Virus record (IMG/VR): IMGVR_UViG_3300025087_000258
Span: 1 to 29,135 of that record
Direction: 5' to 3' (one strand)
Source of the DNA: a virus
Length of the DNA: 29,135 nt
The notes below the pieces were generated by a model. The model made no database searches, was not told the DNA's origin, and worked only from the letters and a program-made list of their open reading frames with translations. The translations under genes and the position numbers were made by a program. Positions 8,953-15,308 of this stretch are shown here, piece by piece (the first letter of the stretch is position 1; every line of letters starts with the position of its first letter).

Positions 8953-10116
8953 TTATCTTTGAAATCTAGGGAGACCCCCGTATTTTGTTGCGGCCTTTTT
9001 CCTTTGATCGGGGTGTTCCGACTTAAACGCGGGATATAAAGCGGCCAGTTCTCTCTCGGCGTAAGCCAAATCAAAGTTTGAATCTACCCCCTCAACTTGG
9101 TGAGCCATTGCTTTTAGACATTCCAATAAAAAGAGCGGAAGCGAATCATTATCCACCATTACGTTATCTTCGTCTGAATCGGGACGAGAAAGATATGTCC
9201 CCGTTGAGTTCTTGAACAAGAACTTGGAATAATACTTAATATCAAAATTCCTGCCGATCGAGAAAATGATGTTATCTACTCTTATATTATTTTTGGCCAC
9301 CGTCGCCGCAAAAGTCAGTTTGAACGAATCTATGGTAGCGGGGGCCACTATGCCTGTTTCGGTAGCCGTACTCCAAGGAAACTTTAATAGATTCCATCCT
9401 GCCTTAAATGCCGTACCGTCTGCTTGCAAAGTTTGAGCGGCAGATGTCCAGTATGCTGTAGTAATATCGTTACCCCAGATTCCCGTGATAGAAGTTATGC
9501 CCGTGGTGGTTCCCAGATATACCGGAACAAACGCATCAGCCACTTCGTCCTCGTCCGTTAAATCCACCGCAGACATTCCGATATTTGAGATACCATCTCC
9601 CGAAGCCACAAGATCAAATTCTATCGAAGCAGAACCCGAAACTTTGAAGATGGTATTGGCAACAATCCCCGCGGCCGAACCTACCGCAATCCAGGTTCCA
9701 TTATCATCCACATCATTCATTGAATGAAGAACTTTACCCTGTCTTGTCCGCCAGTTTATTCGGATTATTTTAGAACCCTCGTCTCCCTCAATCGAGATGG
9801 TCTTCTGCTTAATGGCTTTCTCTAAATCAAACTGTCCCGCAAAACGTCTGAAAGCCAAATCCCAATTAGTTCTGTTGTCTTGAGGTAGAAGGTCTATCAA
9901 CGAATTATAATCTGTCGGCAAAGAATAGTTATACACGTCATCGTGAACGAGTGAGGTCAAGGTTCCAAATCGCATTGTTTCCAATGGCTTACATTTTTGC
10001 AGAAACATCGAAGCGGCACGCTCGAATAAAGCCTCAAGACTTCTAACCTTATTCAGAGTTCCTCCGTGAGAAAGTCCAATTAGGTTTTCTTTTATTTGCG
10101 AAAGAGGAAAGCTCAT
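8953..10116 (-). CDS. Head-tail adaptor-like protein with inserted beta-sandwich
   Basis: The first 120 and last 100 residues are helical and resemble phage adaptor (gp4/tail tubular A-like) proteins: VYNYSLPTDYNSLIDLLPQ near 75, then near the C-terminus LPLFLLECLKAMAHQVEG and ERELAALYPAFKSEHP. Between them, residues about 130-285 form a separate beta-rich block. It contains SASIEFDLVAS, AGWNLLKFPWSTATETG and RVDNIIFSIG, which look like a jelly-roll carbohydrate-binding-type module. The gene is followed 2 bp later by the nozzle-like gene, supporting a role at the head-tail junction. The start ATG is preceded only by an A-rich leader. Confidence 0.62.
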   Translation of the reverse strand: MSFPLSQIKENLIGLSHGGTLNKVRSLEALFERAASMFLQKCKPLETMRFGTLTSLVHDDVYNYSLPTDYNSLIDLLPQDNRTNWDLAFRRFAGQFDLEKAIKQKTISIEGDEGSKIIRINWRTRQGKVLHSMNDVDDNGTWIAVGSAAGIVANTIFKVSGSASIEFDLVASGDGISNIGMSAVDLTDEDEVADAFVPVYLGTTTGITSITGIWGNDITTAYWTSAAQTLQADGTAFKAGWNLLKFPWSTATETGIVAPATIDSFKLTFAATVAKNNIRVDNIIFSIGRNFDIKYYSKFLFKNSTGTYLSRPDSDEDNVMVDNDSLPLFLLECLKAMAHQVEGVDSNFDLAYAERELAALYPAFKSEHPDQRKKAATKYGGLPRFQR

Positions 10117-10145
10117 TTCGTTTTTAACTATTTATTTTTTACGAA

Positions 10146-10763
10146 CTATGGTTGTCTTTGTTTAGTTCCCATCATCTCCGCCCAAAACGCCGAAGGCTGT
10201 GTGCCAATCGGGGCGGTAAAGATGATTCTAGTGTAACGCGCGTAACCAGGAATCACATAGTTGCGCGAAGTAGTTGCCCCATTCAAACACGTCGTATCGG
10301 AGATACATCGCTCCATATTCGGAGTCGTGGTCGCGCCGACATTTATTCCAAATGTTTGCCTAACTCCTAACCCGAATACATTAGTGCTCGAACCTGTAAT
10401 GTTTGGAGTACTCCAAAACCAATCTTGTCCATTATCGGAATACTGCACGTTCATATCCAGCGTAGAAAGCGGAGAAGAAGACGGGGTGATCTGCACCCTT
10501 ACCGCTATCGAATCTGATAATGTCGGATTGGATGATGCGTTTCCGACGCCGCAAGTATTTGAGTAAGAATCGTGTATAAGCGTGGTGGTAGCTCGACCCG
10601 CTTGAATATAGTTCGGCGAAGTCGTGGCTGATGCGGTCTGGCACGCCGAAGTTGTGTTGGAGACGTTGCCTAATACTCTCTGTGAAGCGAGATATATGTA
10701 CCCCCCAACGGCAAGCCCGATGAACAAAATCGCAAATAATGATGTATAAAGATATTTTTTCAT
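10146..10763 (-). CDS. Membrane-anchored small Thr/Ser-rich protein A
   Basis: A 205-aa protein has a basic start (MKKYLY) and one hydrophobic helix (residues about 5-26). The rest is Ser/Thr/Asn-rich and beta-like, with four cysteines that could pair (near 41, 72, 152 and 158). No lipobox is seen. Like its neighbour at 10864 it carries short TSP/ATTTP-like motifs. It lies between the capsid and adaptor genes, so it is probably made with the virion proteins. It may be an exported or virion-surface protein, but no family is recognised. Confidence 0.6.
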   Translation of the reverse strand: MKKYLYTSLFAILFIGLAVGGYIYLASQRVLGNVSNTTSACQTASATTSPNYIQAGRATTTLIHDSYSNTCGVGNASSNPTLSDSIAVRVQITPSSSPLSTLDMNVQYSDNGQDWFWSTPNITGSSTNVFGLGVRQTFGINVGATTTPNMERCISDTTCLNGATTSRNYVIPGYARYTRIIFTAPIGTQPSAFWAEMMGTKQRQP

Positions 10764-10797
10764 AAATTCATAAATGTTTTAGTTATTTTTAGTTATT

Positions 10798-10857
10798 AGG
10801 TTTTTATAGAAACCTCATCTCGCCCCCCATCACAAGTAAGGAGCGAGTAAGGTTTCT
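10798..10857 (-). promoter_or_regulatory. Competing hairpins in the leader of membrane protein A
   Basis: On the minus strand AGAAACCT (10857-10850) can pair with AGGTTTCT (10815-10808), extended by CTCGC/GCGAG after a small internal loop. The same AGGTTT can instead pair with downstream AAACCT (10803-10798) to make a short second hairpin. The two are mutually exclusive. The arrangement lies 35-95 nt upstream of the 10763 start and could act as an RNA switch or processing site. No U-tract makes it a plain terminator. Confidence 0.4.
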
Positions 10858-10863
10858 ACCTCC

Positions 10864-11346
10864 CTATTGCGTATCAACTAACCAATACTGCCATGATGAG
10901 GTGGCTTGGATATATGATGTTGTCGCCGCACCGCTCCGCAATGTCATCGAAACCTGAATTACATCATTGGTTACGACCTCTGCGGCTACATACAAGAATC
11001 CTAGTTCGTTTGCCGACGTGGAAGCCATGCCTTTTGGCGGTGTCATCATCACAATATCCGAAGCACGCGCCCCCGTTGCAGAGCAAGTGAATACGGCTGT
11101 GGTGGATGCCGAGAAAGAGGCCGGCGCACCACCCAAGTTACAAGTTCCTGTTATGAGCTTTGAGATATTCGACGCGGAAAGCGAGTTTGGGCCTTCGCTG
11201 GGGCCAACGGTGATTCCGCTTGGAAACCGCGTTCCGATTCGTCCTAGCGTATCAACTACTTGTTGTACCTGTGTTGGGTAAAAGTACCCTCCAGTTGCAA
11301 TTACTAACGCAACAAGTAGCCCGACCCAAAGAAATTTTTGATTCAT
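10864..11346 (-). CDS. Membrane-anchored small Thr/Ser-rich protein B
   Basis: A 160-aa protein starts with a hydrophobic helix (MNQKFLWVGLLVALVIATGG) followed by a short helical linker (TQVQQVVDTLGRIG). The remaining 110 residues are a small beta-rich Ser/Thr domain with two cysteines near 69 and 89. It immediately follows the major capsid gene. Overall design matches the proteins at 10146 and 5618: anchor plus Thr-rich beta domain, suggesting a related role. Candidates are a capsid-attached surface protein or a membrane protein inserted during infection. No family is recognised. Confidence 0.6.
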   Translation of the reverse strand: MNQKFLWVGLLVALVIATGGYFYPTQVQQVVDTLGRIGTRFPSGITVGPSEGPNSLSASNISKLITGTCNLGGAPASFSASTTAVFTCSATGARASDIVMMTPPKGMASTSANELGFLYVAAEVVTNDVIQVSMTLRSGAATTSYIQATSSWQYWLVDTQ

Positions 11347-11373
11347 AGGATATGGTTGCGATTACGTTAATAA

Positions 11374-12339
11374 TTAAGCAGTTGTTCCGTTAGAATGCAC
11401 CGAACCTGACTGGGATTCTGGGAAGTGCATTTCCAGAAATCGCCCTCGATAGAGCCACGAGTCGTTCGCCGTATTCTCTGGCGGAATCAAGCTCGTCCAT
11501 AAATCTCTCAAGGTCTTCCGGTTAGCGCCGTGCTGTGAGGAAAGAACGTGAAAAGACGTATTGGCGTTGGTGTTGGTGTTGTAAGTTGAACCCAGAAATA
11601 TCGATGCCGCAATGCGGACAGTACCGTACACTGTGTCAAAGAAGTTAATCTGGTTCTCACCCGAAAACGGGACAAGTGTCGAGTTCATCACCTCCTTTGC
11701 GGTCTTGTAAAGAATGAAAGGATTCAAAATTCCCTCGAACACATACGACCCCGCTTCTCCGTCTTGGCCTTTCATATTGGCCAATGACTGCACATCAATC
11801 CAAAGGTTATCGGCATTCAACGCGCCTGTTTCTAGGTTGTCGATTGTCGCTCCCTTTAGGGTTGTGTGGCTATTGGATGCCCACGCATCCCCATCTGGCG
11901 TTGTATTGATGCTTCCCGCAAAAGCATCGCCATAAGTGTTAAGAATGGCTTTTTTGTCTTGTGTCGAACGGGCGCGGTCTCCCATCTGCTCGCCGATTTT
12001 GGCACGTTTGCCGACTTGGTCGGCCATAAACGCTTCAATAGACACGGGAACCTGCTTCGTCCATTTCTGGATTCGCTTGGTTTTCGTGTTGCCAATGAAT
12101 GTGTCTGTGTTTGTGATTTCTTCCTGCTCGTCGGTTTCATCGAAACCCCCGACGTTTGAATCCTCATCCCACGTATAAGCCATCAACGGAGTTGTTGACT
12201 GGTGGAAGTAGAAATCATCTTGTGCGGAAAGATATCCCGGTTGTTGAAGTCGCTGATATTTTTCCCACGCTACGCCGTCAATTTCTGTTTGAACCGCGTC
12301 AGGAGATAACGCGCTTGTATGTCCTCCTTGTGGATTCAT
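11374..12339 (-). CDS. Major capsid protein (HK97-fold type)
   Basis: The 321-aa product sits directly downstream of scaffold- and decoration-like genes. It has features of phage major head proteins of the gpT/HK97 type: a long helix with KRAKIGEQMGDRARSTQDKK (about 130-150), then DGDAWASNSHTTLKGA (about 172-187), a motif type (aDG..lF...H) typical of these capsid proteins. A C-terminal segment FLEMHFPESQSGSV gives a final strand. It would form the icosahedral shell. The N-terminus has no obvious cleavable delta domain, fitting a separate scaffold gene at 13525. There is no Shine-Dalgarno site, but a hairpin lies just upstream of the start. Confidence 0.8.
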   Translation of the reverse strand: MNPQGGHTSALSPDAVQTEIDGVAWEKYQRLQQPGYLSAQDDFYFHQSTTPLMAYTWDEDSNVGGFDETDEQEEITNTDTFIGNTKTKRIQKWTKQVPVSIEAFMADQVGKRAKIGEQMGDRARSTQDKKAILNTYGDAFAGSINTTPDGDAWASNSHTTLKGATIDNLETGALNADNLWIDVQSLANMKGQDGEAGSYVFEGILNPFILYKTAKEVMNSTLVPFSGENQINFFDTVYGTVRIAASIFLGSTYNTNTNANTSFHVLSSQHGANRKTLRDLWTSLIPPENTANDSWLYRGRFLEMHFPESQSGSVHSNGTTA

Positions 12340-12349
12340 TTTGGTTCAC

Positions 12350-12366
12350 TAATTAGTTGCTAATTA
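12350..12366 (-). promoter_or_regulatory. Leader hairpin before the capsid gene
   Basis: TAATTAG-TTG-CTAATTA is a perfect 7-bp inverted repeat with a 3-nt loop. Its downstream edge (minus strand) is 10 nt from the capsid ATG. It may stabilise or present the SD-less start, or be a binding site. It begins right after the stop of the preceding decoration gene region. Confidence 0.45.
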
Positions 12367-12891
12367 CGTGGTTACATCCGTGCGATATGCTCGGAAATCT
12401 ACTACGACATCTAAGGTCTGAATGGCGGTGTTACCGCCAACTAACTCAAGCCCCGATGTATCTGCGGAAGCCGCTTCTTTAATGAGATATAACTCACCGC
12501 CATCTGACGCGCCCGTCGCGTTGTAGTCGATAAGAACGAAATCTCCGATTAAAAGAGCCAGCTCGGTCAATGTATCCACTGACCCCACAGTCTCCGCTCT
12601 ACCTCGAATCCTTCCCACATTGGGAACGGGGTTAGAAGTATTTAAGAACTGTTCTGCGACCGTGCTCCCAGAAAGTACAGCGTTTTCATTCGCAATTCCT
12701 CTGAAAGCGTGCGTGCCTATTACCGGCGTATCCGCCGCCGCAAGTACGGAAGTATTTACATCAGTAGCCCCGCCCGTATAGGTTGCACCAACATTGTGCA
12801 GTGGCTCACCCGCGCTGATGGCGGTTCCCGCCGCTACTAAATAACGGGGGAAACTCGCCGCAGGGCCTATAACACTAAGGTCTCCTCTCAT
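12364..12891 (-). CDS. Head decoration-like protein, copy 2
   Basis: A 175-aa protein is about half identical along its full length to the next upstream gene (12898-13428). Both start MR(G/A)DL(S/K)VIGPAA, share AADTP.IGTH and PVPNVGR, and share the stretch LIDYNATGASDGG. Conserved glycines and short strands suggest a small beta-barrel such as capsid cement proteins (lambda gpD or Mu-type). Position between scaffold and capsid gene supports a head decoration role, which is an inference. The gene follows its paralog after 6 bp, without an SD site. Confidence 0.6.
   Translation of the reverse strand: MRGDLSVIGPAASFPRYLVAAGTAISAGEPLHNVGATYTGGATDVNTSVLAAADTPVIGTHAFRGIANENAVLSGSTVAEQFLNTSNPVPNVGRIRGRAETVGSVDTLTELALLIGDFVLIDYNATGASDGGELYLIKEAASADTSGLELVGGNTAIQTLDVVVDFRAYRTDVTT
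12497..12535. repeat. 39-bp exact repeat, copy within decoration gene 2
   Basis: This 39-bp sequence, encoding the LIDYNATGASDGG region, occurs again exactly at 13028-13066 in the paralog. It is much more similar than the flanking DNA, pointing to recent duplication, gene conversion or strong constraint. Confidence 0.85.
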
Positions 12892-12897
12892 GGTGGT

Positions 12898-13428
12898 TTA
12901 GGTTACATCAAGCCGATAAGCTCGCGCATCGACTACTGCATCGAGAGTTGATAGCGCCGTATTGCCACCGACAATTTCCAGTCCCGCAGTGTCCGCGACA
13001 GCTACTTCGATGATTGTGTAAAGCTGTCCGCCATCTGACGCGCCCGTCGCGTTGTAGTCGATAAGAGTAAAGTCTCCTATGATAAGGGCTAACTCTGTCA
13101 GCGTATCTACTGATGCGGCGGTTTGTGCCGCGCCGCGAAGCCGCCCGACATTCGGAACAGGAATCGCACAGTTAAGAAATTGCTCTATCACTACTGGCGT
13201 TGCCGCGCTATTATTCTGCGAATTTTCATTCGCCACACCGCCAAACCTATGGGTACCTATCGTTGGTGTATCCGCCGCCGCAAGTACGAACGTATTTGCG
13301 GTTGCGACGCCGCCTGACGATGTTGCCACCGAATGTACTGGTTCTCCCGCTTGAATACTGGTTCCTCCCGCTACGAGGTAGCGAGGCCAGATGGCCGCGG
13401 GGCCAATTACTTTTAAGTCTGCTCTCAT
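12898..13428 (-). CDS. Head decoration-like protein, copy 1
   Basis: A 176-aa paralog of the product of 12364-12891. Differences cluster around residues 35-50 and 70-80 (surface loops, including NSQNNSAATP), while the core motifs (GEPVHSV, AADTPTIGTH, PVPNVGR, DTLTELAL, YNATGASDGG) are retained. This is what one expects of two capsid-surface proteins that diverged in exposed loops. A 39-bp stretch is identical at DNA level between the copies. The start ATG lies 9 nt after a strong hairpin. Confidence 0.6.
   Translation of the reverse strand: MRADLKVIGPAAIWPRYLVAGGTSIQAGEPVHSVATSSGGVATANTFVLAAADTPTIGTHRFGGVANENSQNNSAATPVVIEQFLNCAIPVPNVGRLRGAAQTAASVDTLTELALIIGDFTLIDYNATGASDGGQLYTIIEVAVADTAGLEIVGGNTALSTLDAVVDARAYRLDVT
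13028..13066. repeat. 39-bp exact repeat, copy within decoration gene 1
   Basis: Identical to 12497-12535, in the same reading frame and orientation. Confidence 0.85.
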
Positions 13429-13437
13429 TTTGATACA

Positions 13438-13472
13438 AGAAAATCACCCGACTTTAGATCGGTTGATTTTCT
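13438..13472 (-). promoter_or_regulatory. Leader hairpin before decoration gene 1
   Basis: AGAAAATCACCCGA and TCGGTTGATTTTCT form a 14-bp stem with one mismatch and a 7-nt loop, ending 9 nt before the ATG at 13428. A weaker TTGGT/ACCAA hairpin lies further upstream near 13500. With no U-tract on the minus strand it is more likely a leader structure than a terminator. Confidence 0.5.
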
Positions 13473-13524
13473 GATTACGTTGCTAATAAAGCGTTGATTG
13501 GTATTTAACCAACCGTTGTAACGA

Positions 13525-14262
13525 TTACGAAATTGTTGTCTGTTTAGTGCGAGGGTCTTTGATTAAGAACTTGCCATTAGGCAGTTTCTTTTTCCAAAGT
13601 CGGTCTTTACCATCATAAGCGAATCCCGCTCGTTTGTAGGAGGCGACTGTTACCGCGTCCATCTTCGGCGCAACGCCTTCGGGCGCATCTCTAAATGTTC
13701 CCGCAACGTCATTCAACGCCGTCTCTCTGCCTCGTAGGGCTCGCGCCAGTTCGGAGTTTTGTCCCATAAGTTTTTTATAGTTCAGTCCTCCAACAGCAAA
13801 CGCAACATCTTCTTCAAGATTGCCCGTGGCATTAACCCGCGTTTTCCAAAAAAGGACAGCGGCTTTCGCTTCCGCATCAGAAGCAGTCAACCCCTTTGCA
13901 ATTTCAAAAGCCCTTTGCTCTTGAAATTCTTTTTGGGCAGACTGTCTTTCTTTCAAAAGAAGCTCCTGCATTTCACCGCGCGTGAGAGGTTTATTTTTTT
14001 CGTCCTCCTCGATTTTTTTCTTATCGTGTTCGGTTTCGCGCAGTTTGTACTCGGCCTCAGCGATAGCTTGTTGGCTGGCTATTCTTTCTTCCTCGACTTT
14101 CAAAACAGCTTCATAATCTATTTGTGAACGTGCTTCTTCAGCTTCTCTGGCTTCCTTCTCCTCTTCGGTTTCGTTGTCCAGCAAAGCATCCGCATCTGCT
14201 TCGGCTTTCGCCTCGGCTTCGGCTTTCGCGGTTTCAGCCGCTTCGATTTCTTCTTTAGTCAT
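13525..14262 (-). CDS. Probable capsid scaffolding protein
   Basis: A 245-aa protein is extremely rich in Ala, Glu and Lys over residues 1-125 (EAAETAKAEAEAKAEADADA and similar), typical of an extended coiled coil. A compact basic C-terminus follows (YKRAGFAYDGKDRLWKKKLP near 210-230). Acidic/Ala-rich helical proteins with a basic C-terminal capsid-binding end, encoded just upstream of the decoration and capsid genes, are characteristic of phage scaffolds. They direct prohead assembly and then leave. No protease motif is visible. Assignment is by composition and position. Confidence 0.7.
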   Translation of the reverse strand: MTKEEIEAAETAKAEAEAKAEADADALLDNETEEEKEAREAEEARSQIDYEAVLKVEEERIASQQAIAEAEYKLRETEHDKKKIEEDEKNKPLTRGEMQELLLKERQSAQKEFQEQRAFEIAKGLTASDAEAKAAVLFWKTRVNATGNLEEDVAFAVGGLNYKKLMGQNSELARALRGRETALNDVAGTFRDAPEGVAPKMDAVTVASYKRAGFAYDGKDRLWKKKLPNGKFLIKDPRTKQTTIS

Positions 14263-14269
14263 AGGACAT

Positions 14270-14286
14270 CCGCAATAAGTTTGCGG
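14270..14286 (-). promoter_or_regulatory. Leader hairpin before the scaffold gene
   Basis: CCGCAA and TTGCGG form a perfect 6-bp stem with a 5-nt loop, ending 7 nt upstream of the ATG at 14262. Its placement matches the hairpins before decoration gene 1 and the capsid gene. Confidence 0.45.
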
Positions 14287-14354
14287 TGGACTTTCTTAGC
14301 TAATGAGCATCCAGTTTAACGAGATAGTGCTCGATAGCCCGTTGGGGCATCGCC

Positions 14355-14711
14355 TTATGGCGTTTTTTTAATCTCCGCGATTTTCTTTACTTTACTCTGC
14401 AAAACATCAATAAGATACGCCAGGATATTCGCCGTGATGAGGTCTTGTTCCGTGGTCGCTTTATTGTGCTTGCTTTTGGCGTGCCACAGCATCTCATCGC
14501 AGAGGATTTTGAACAGTCCCATCTTACTAAAGGCAGTAGCCTCTTTGCTTAACAACCCCATCATTGTCGGCTGAAGCACGTTCCCCCTGTGTGTCCAGCG
14601 CCCCCCAGCATCCTGTTTCAAAATATCATCTTCGGTGATTGTATCAAAAAATTCACTTGCGAGAAATCTTGATAGATGCCTGTGTAAAATTTCCTGTTCT
14701 GTTTTATCCAT
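14355..14711 (-). CDS. Unknown helical protein (118 aa)
   Basis: The start codon directly abuts the stop of the gene at 14712 (TAG-ATG), so translation is probably coupled. An AAGGA-like sequence inside the upstream gene end could act as a weak SD site. The product is all-helical, with TMMGLLSKEATAFSKMGLF and EMLWHAKSKHNKATTEQDLI in the middle and a Lys-rich end. It lies between the operon promoter and the scaffold, a position often held by small head-assembly or decoration factors. No family is recognised. Confidence 0.55.
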   Translation of the reverse strand: MDKTEQEILHRHLSRFLASEFFDTITEDDILKQDAGGRWTHRGNVLQPTMMGLLSKEATAFSKMGLFKILCDEMLWHAKSKHNKATTEQDLITANILAYLIDVLQSKVKKIAEIKKTP

Positions 14712-15116
14712 CTATTTTTCCTTCCTTTTTGTCGTCTTGACTTCCTTCTTCACTCTCCCAACCGCCGCTTCTCCTTCTTCACCCGCCAATAACCTTGCGG
14801 CCTTTACAATTCCGGGAAGCTCTGCCCCGTCTGGCACTTCAACTTCTTTTCCGTTTACGCGGAATAAAAACGAAACTTCCGGTTTGCTTCTTGGCTTCTT
14901 GGCTTTGAAGTCATAAAAAGAACCGGTTTTCACTTTGTCTATCCCTTTCCGAATAAGCCCGCCTAAACGGTCATACTCCGCAAGTAAAGCGTCATCATCA
15001 TAGGAGCCGTCGGGATTGGCGATGCCGCCGACTTTATTTCCCGACCCCGTTACAACTCCTTCTAACGCGCGAGAGATTTTTTCCTGGGTAACTAATTCGA
15101 ATCCATTAACTTTCAT
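14712..15116 (-). CDS. Unknown virion-operon protein with basic tail (134 aa)
   Basis: The N-terminal half contains a Gly/Asp-rich stretch (GGIANPDGSYDDDALLAEYD). The middle has a small beta element (SFLFRVNGKEVEVPDGAELP), and the last 20 residues are strongly basic (VKKEVKTTKRKEK). A basic tail would suit nucleic acid or scaffold contacts. It is the second gene after the operon promoter and is joined stop-to-start with the following gene. A weak GGAAG lies upstream of the ATG. Function unknown. Confidence 0.55.
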   Translation of the reverse strand: MKVNGFELVTQEKISRALEGVVTGSGNKVGGIANPDGSYDDDALLAEYDRLGGLIRKGIDKVKTGSFYDFKAKKPRSKPEVSFLFRVNGKEVEVPDGAELPGIVKAARLLAGEEGEAAVGRVKKEVKTTKRKEK

Positions 15117-15130
15117 ACTTTAACTTCCAT

Positions 15131-15144
15131 AAATAAATTTATTT
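15131..15144. repeat. 14-bp AT palindrome
   Basis: AAATAAATTTATTT is a perfect 14-bp palindrome between the 17-aa peptide gene and the gene starting at 15116. It could be a protein-binding or RNA hairpin site, but low sequence complexity makes chance likely. Confidence 0.3.
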
Positions 15145-15198
15145 TTAGTAACCTCGACCTTTCTTTGCTTTCTTAACTTTCTTTTTTAATTTTTTCAT
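15145..15198 (-). CDS. 17-residue very basic peptide
   Basis: ATG at 15198 opens an 18-codon frame encoding MKKLKKKVKKAKKGRGY. Ten of 17 residues are Lys or Arg. It is too short for routine ORF calling but lies immediately downstream of a perfect consensus sigma70 promoter, making it the first gene of the virion operon with a leader of only about 9 nt. Comparable tiny basic peptides in phages bind packaged DNA (for example protein J of microviruses), so a DNA-condensing or capsid-binding role is possible. The coding call rests on position, start/stop and non-random composition. Confidence 0.5.
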   Translation of the reverse strand: MKKLKKKVKKAKKGRGY

Positions 15199-15213
15199 AA
15201 TTTTATTATTTTT

Positions 15214-15242
15214 ATTATATTGCCGATATGTTTTTATGTCAA
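15214..15242 (-). promoter_or_regulatory. Consensus sigma70 promoter of the virion operon
   Basis: On the minus strand TTGACA (15242-15237) and TATAAT (15219-15214) are both perfect and separated by exactly 17 bp. Transcription should start near 15207, about 9 nt before the 17-aa peptide ATG. The region is AT-rich and intergenic, downstream of the portal gene. It is the best promoter seen in the window and would drive scaffold, capsid and tail genes. Confidence 0.85.
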
Positions 15243-15308
15243 TCCGCTTGCGACTTGTGACATTTTTCCTCCATAAGTGTCAGTTTTCCTGTGGCACTCT
15301 ATACATAC

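Noticed and set aside
14351-14367. CGCC-TTAT-GGCG followed by TTTTTTT, resembling a plus-strand terminator.
   Set aside because: No plus-strand gene precedes it. It overlaps the end of the minus-strand gene at 14355, and the T-run is explained by the Lys codons of its tail. On the minus strand it has no U-tract.
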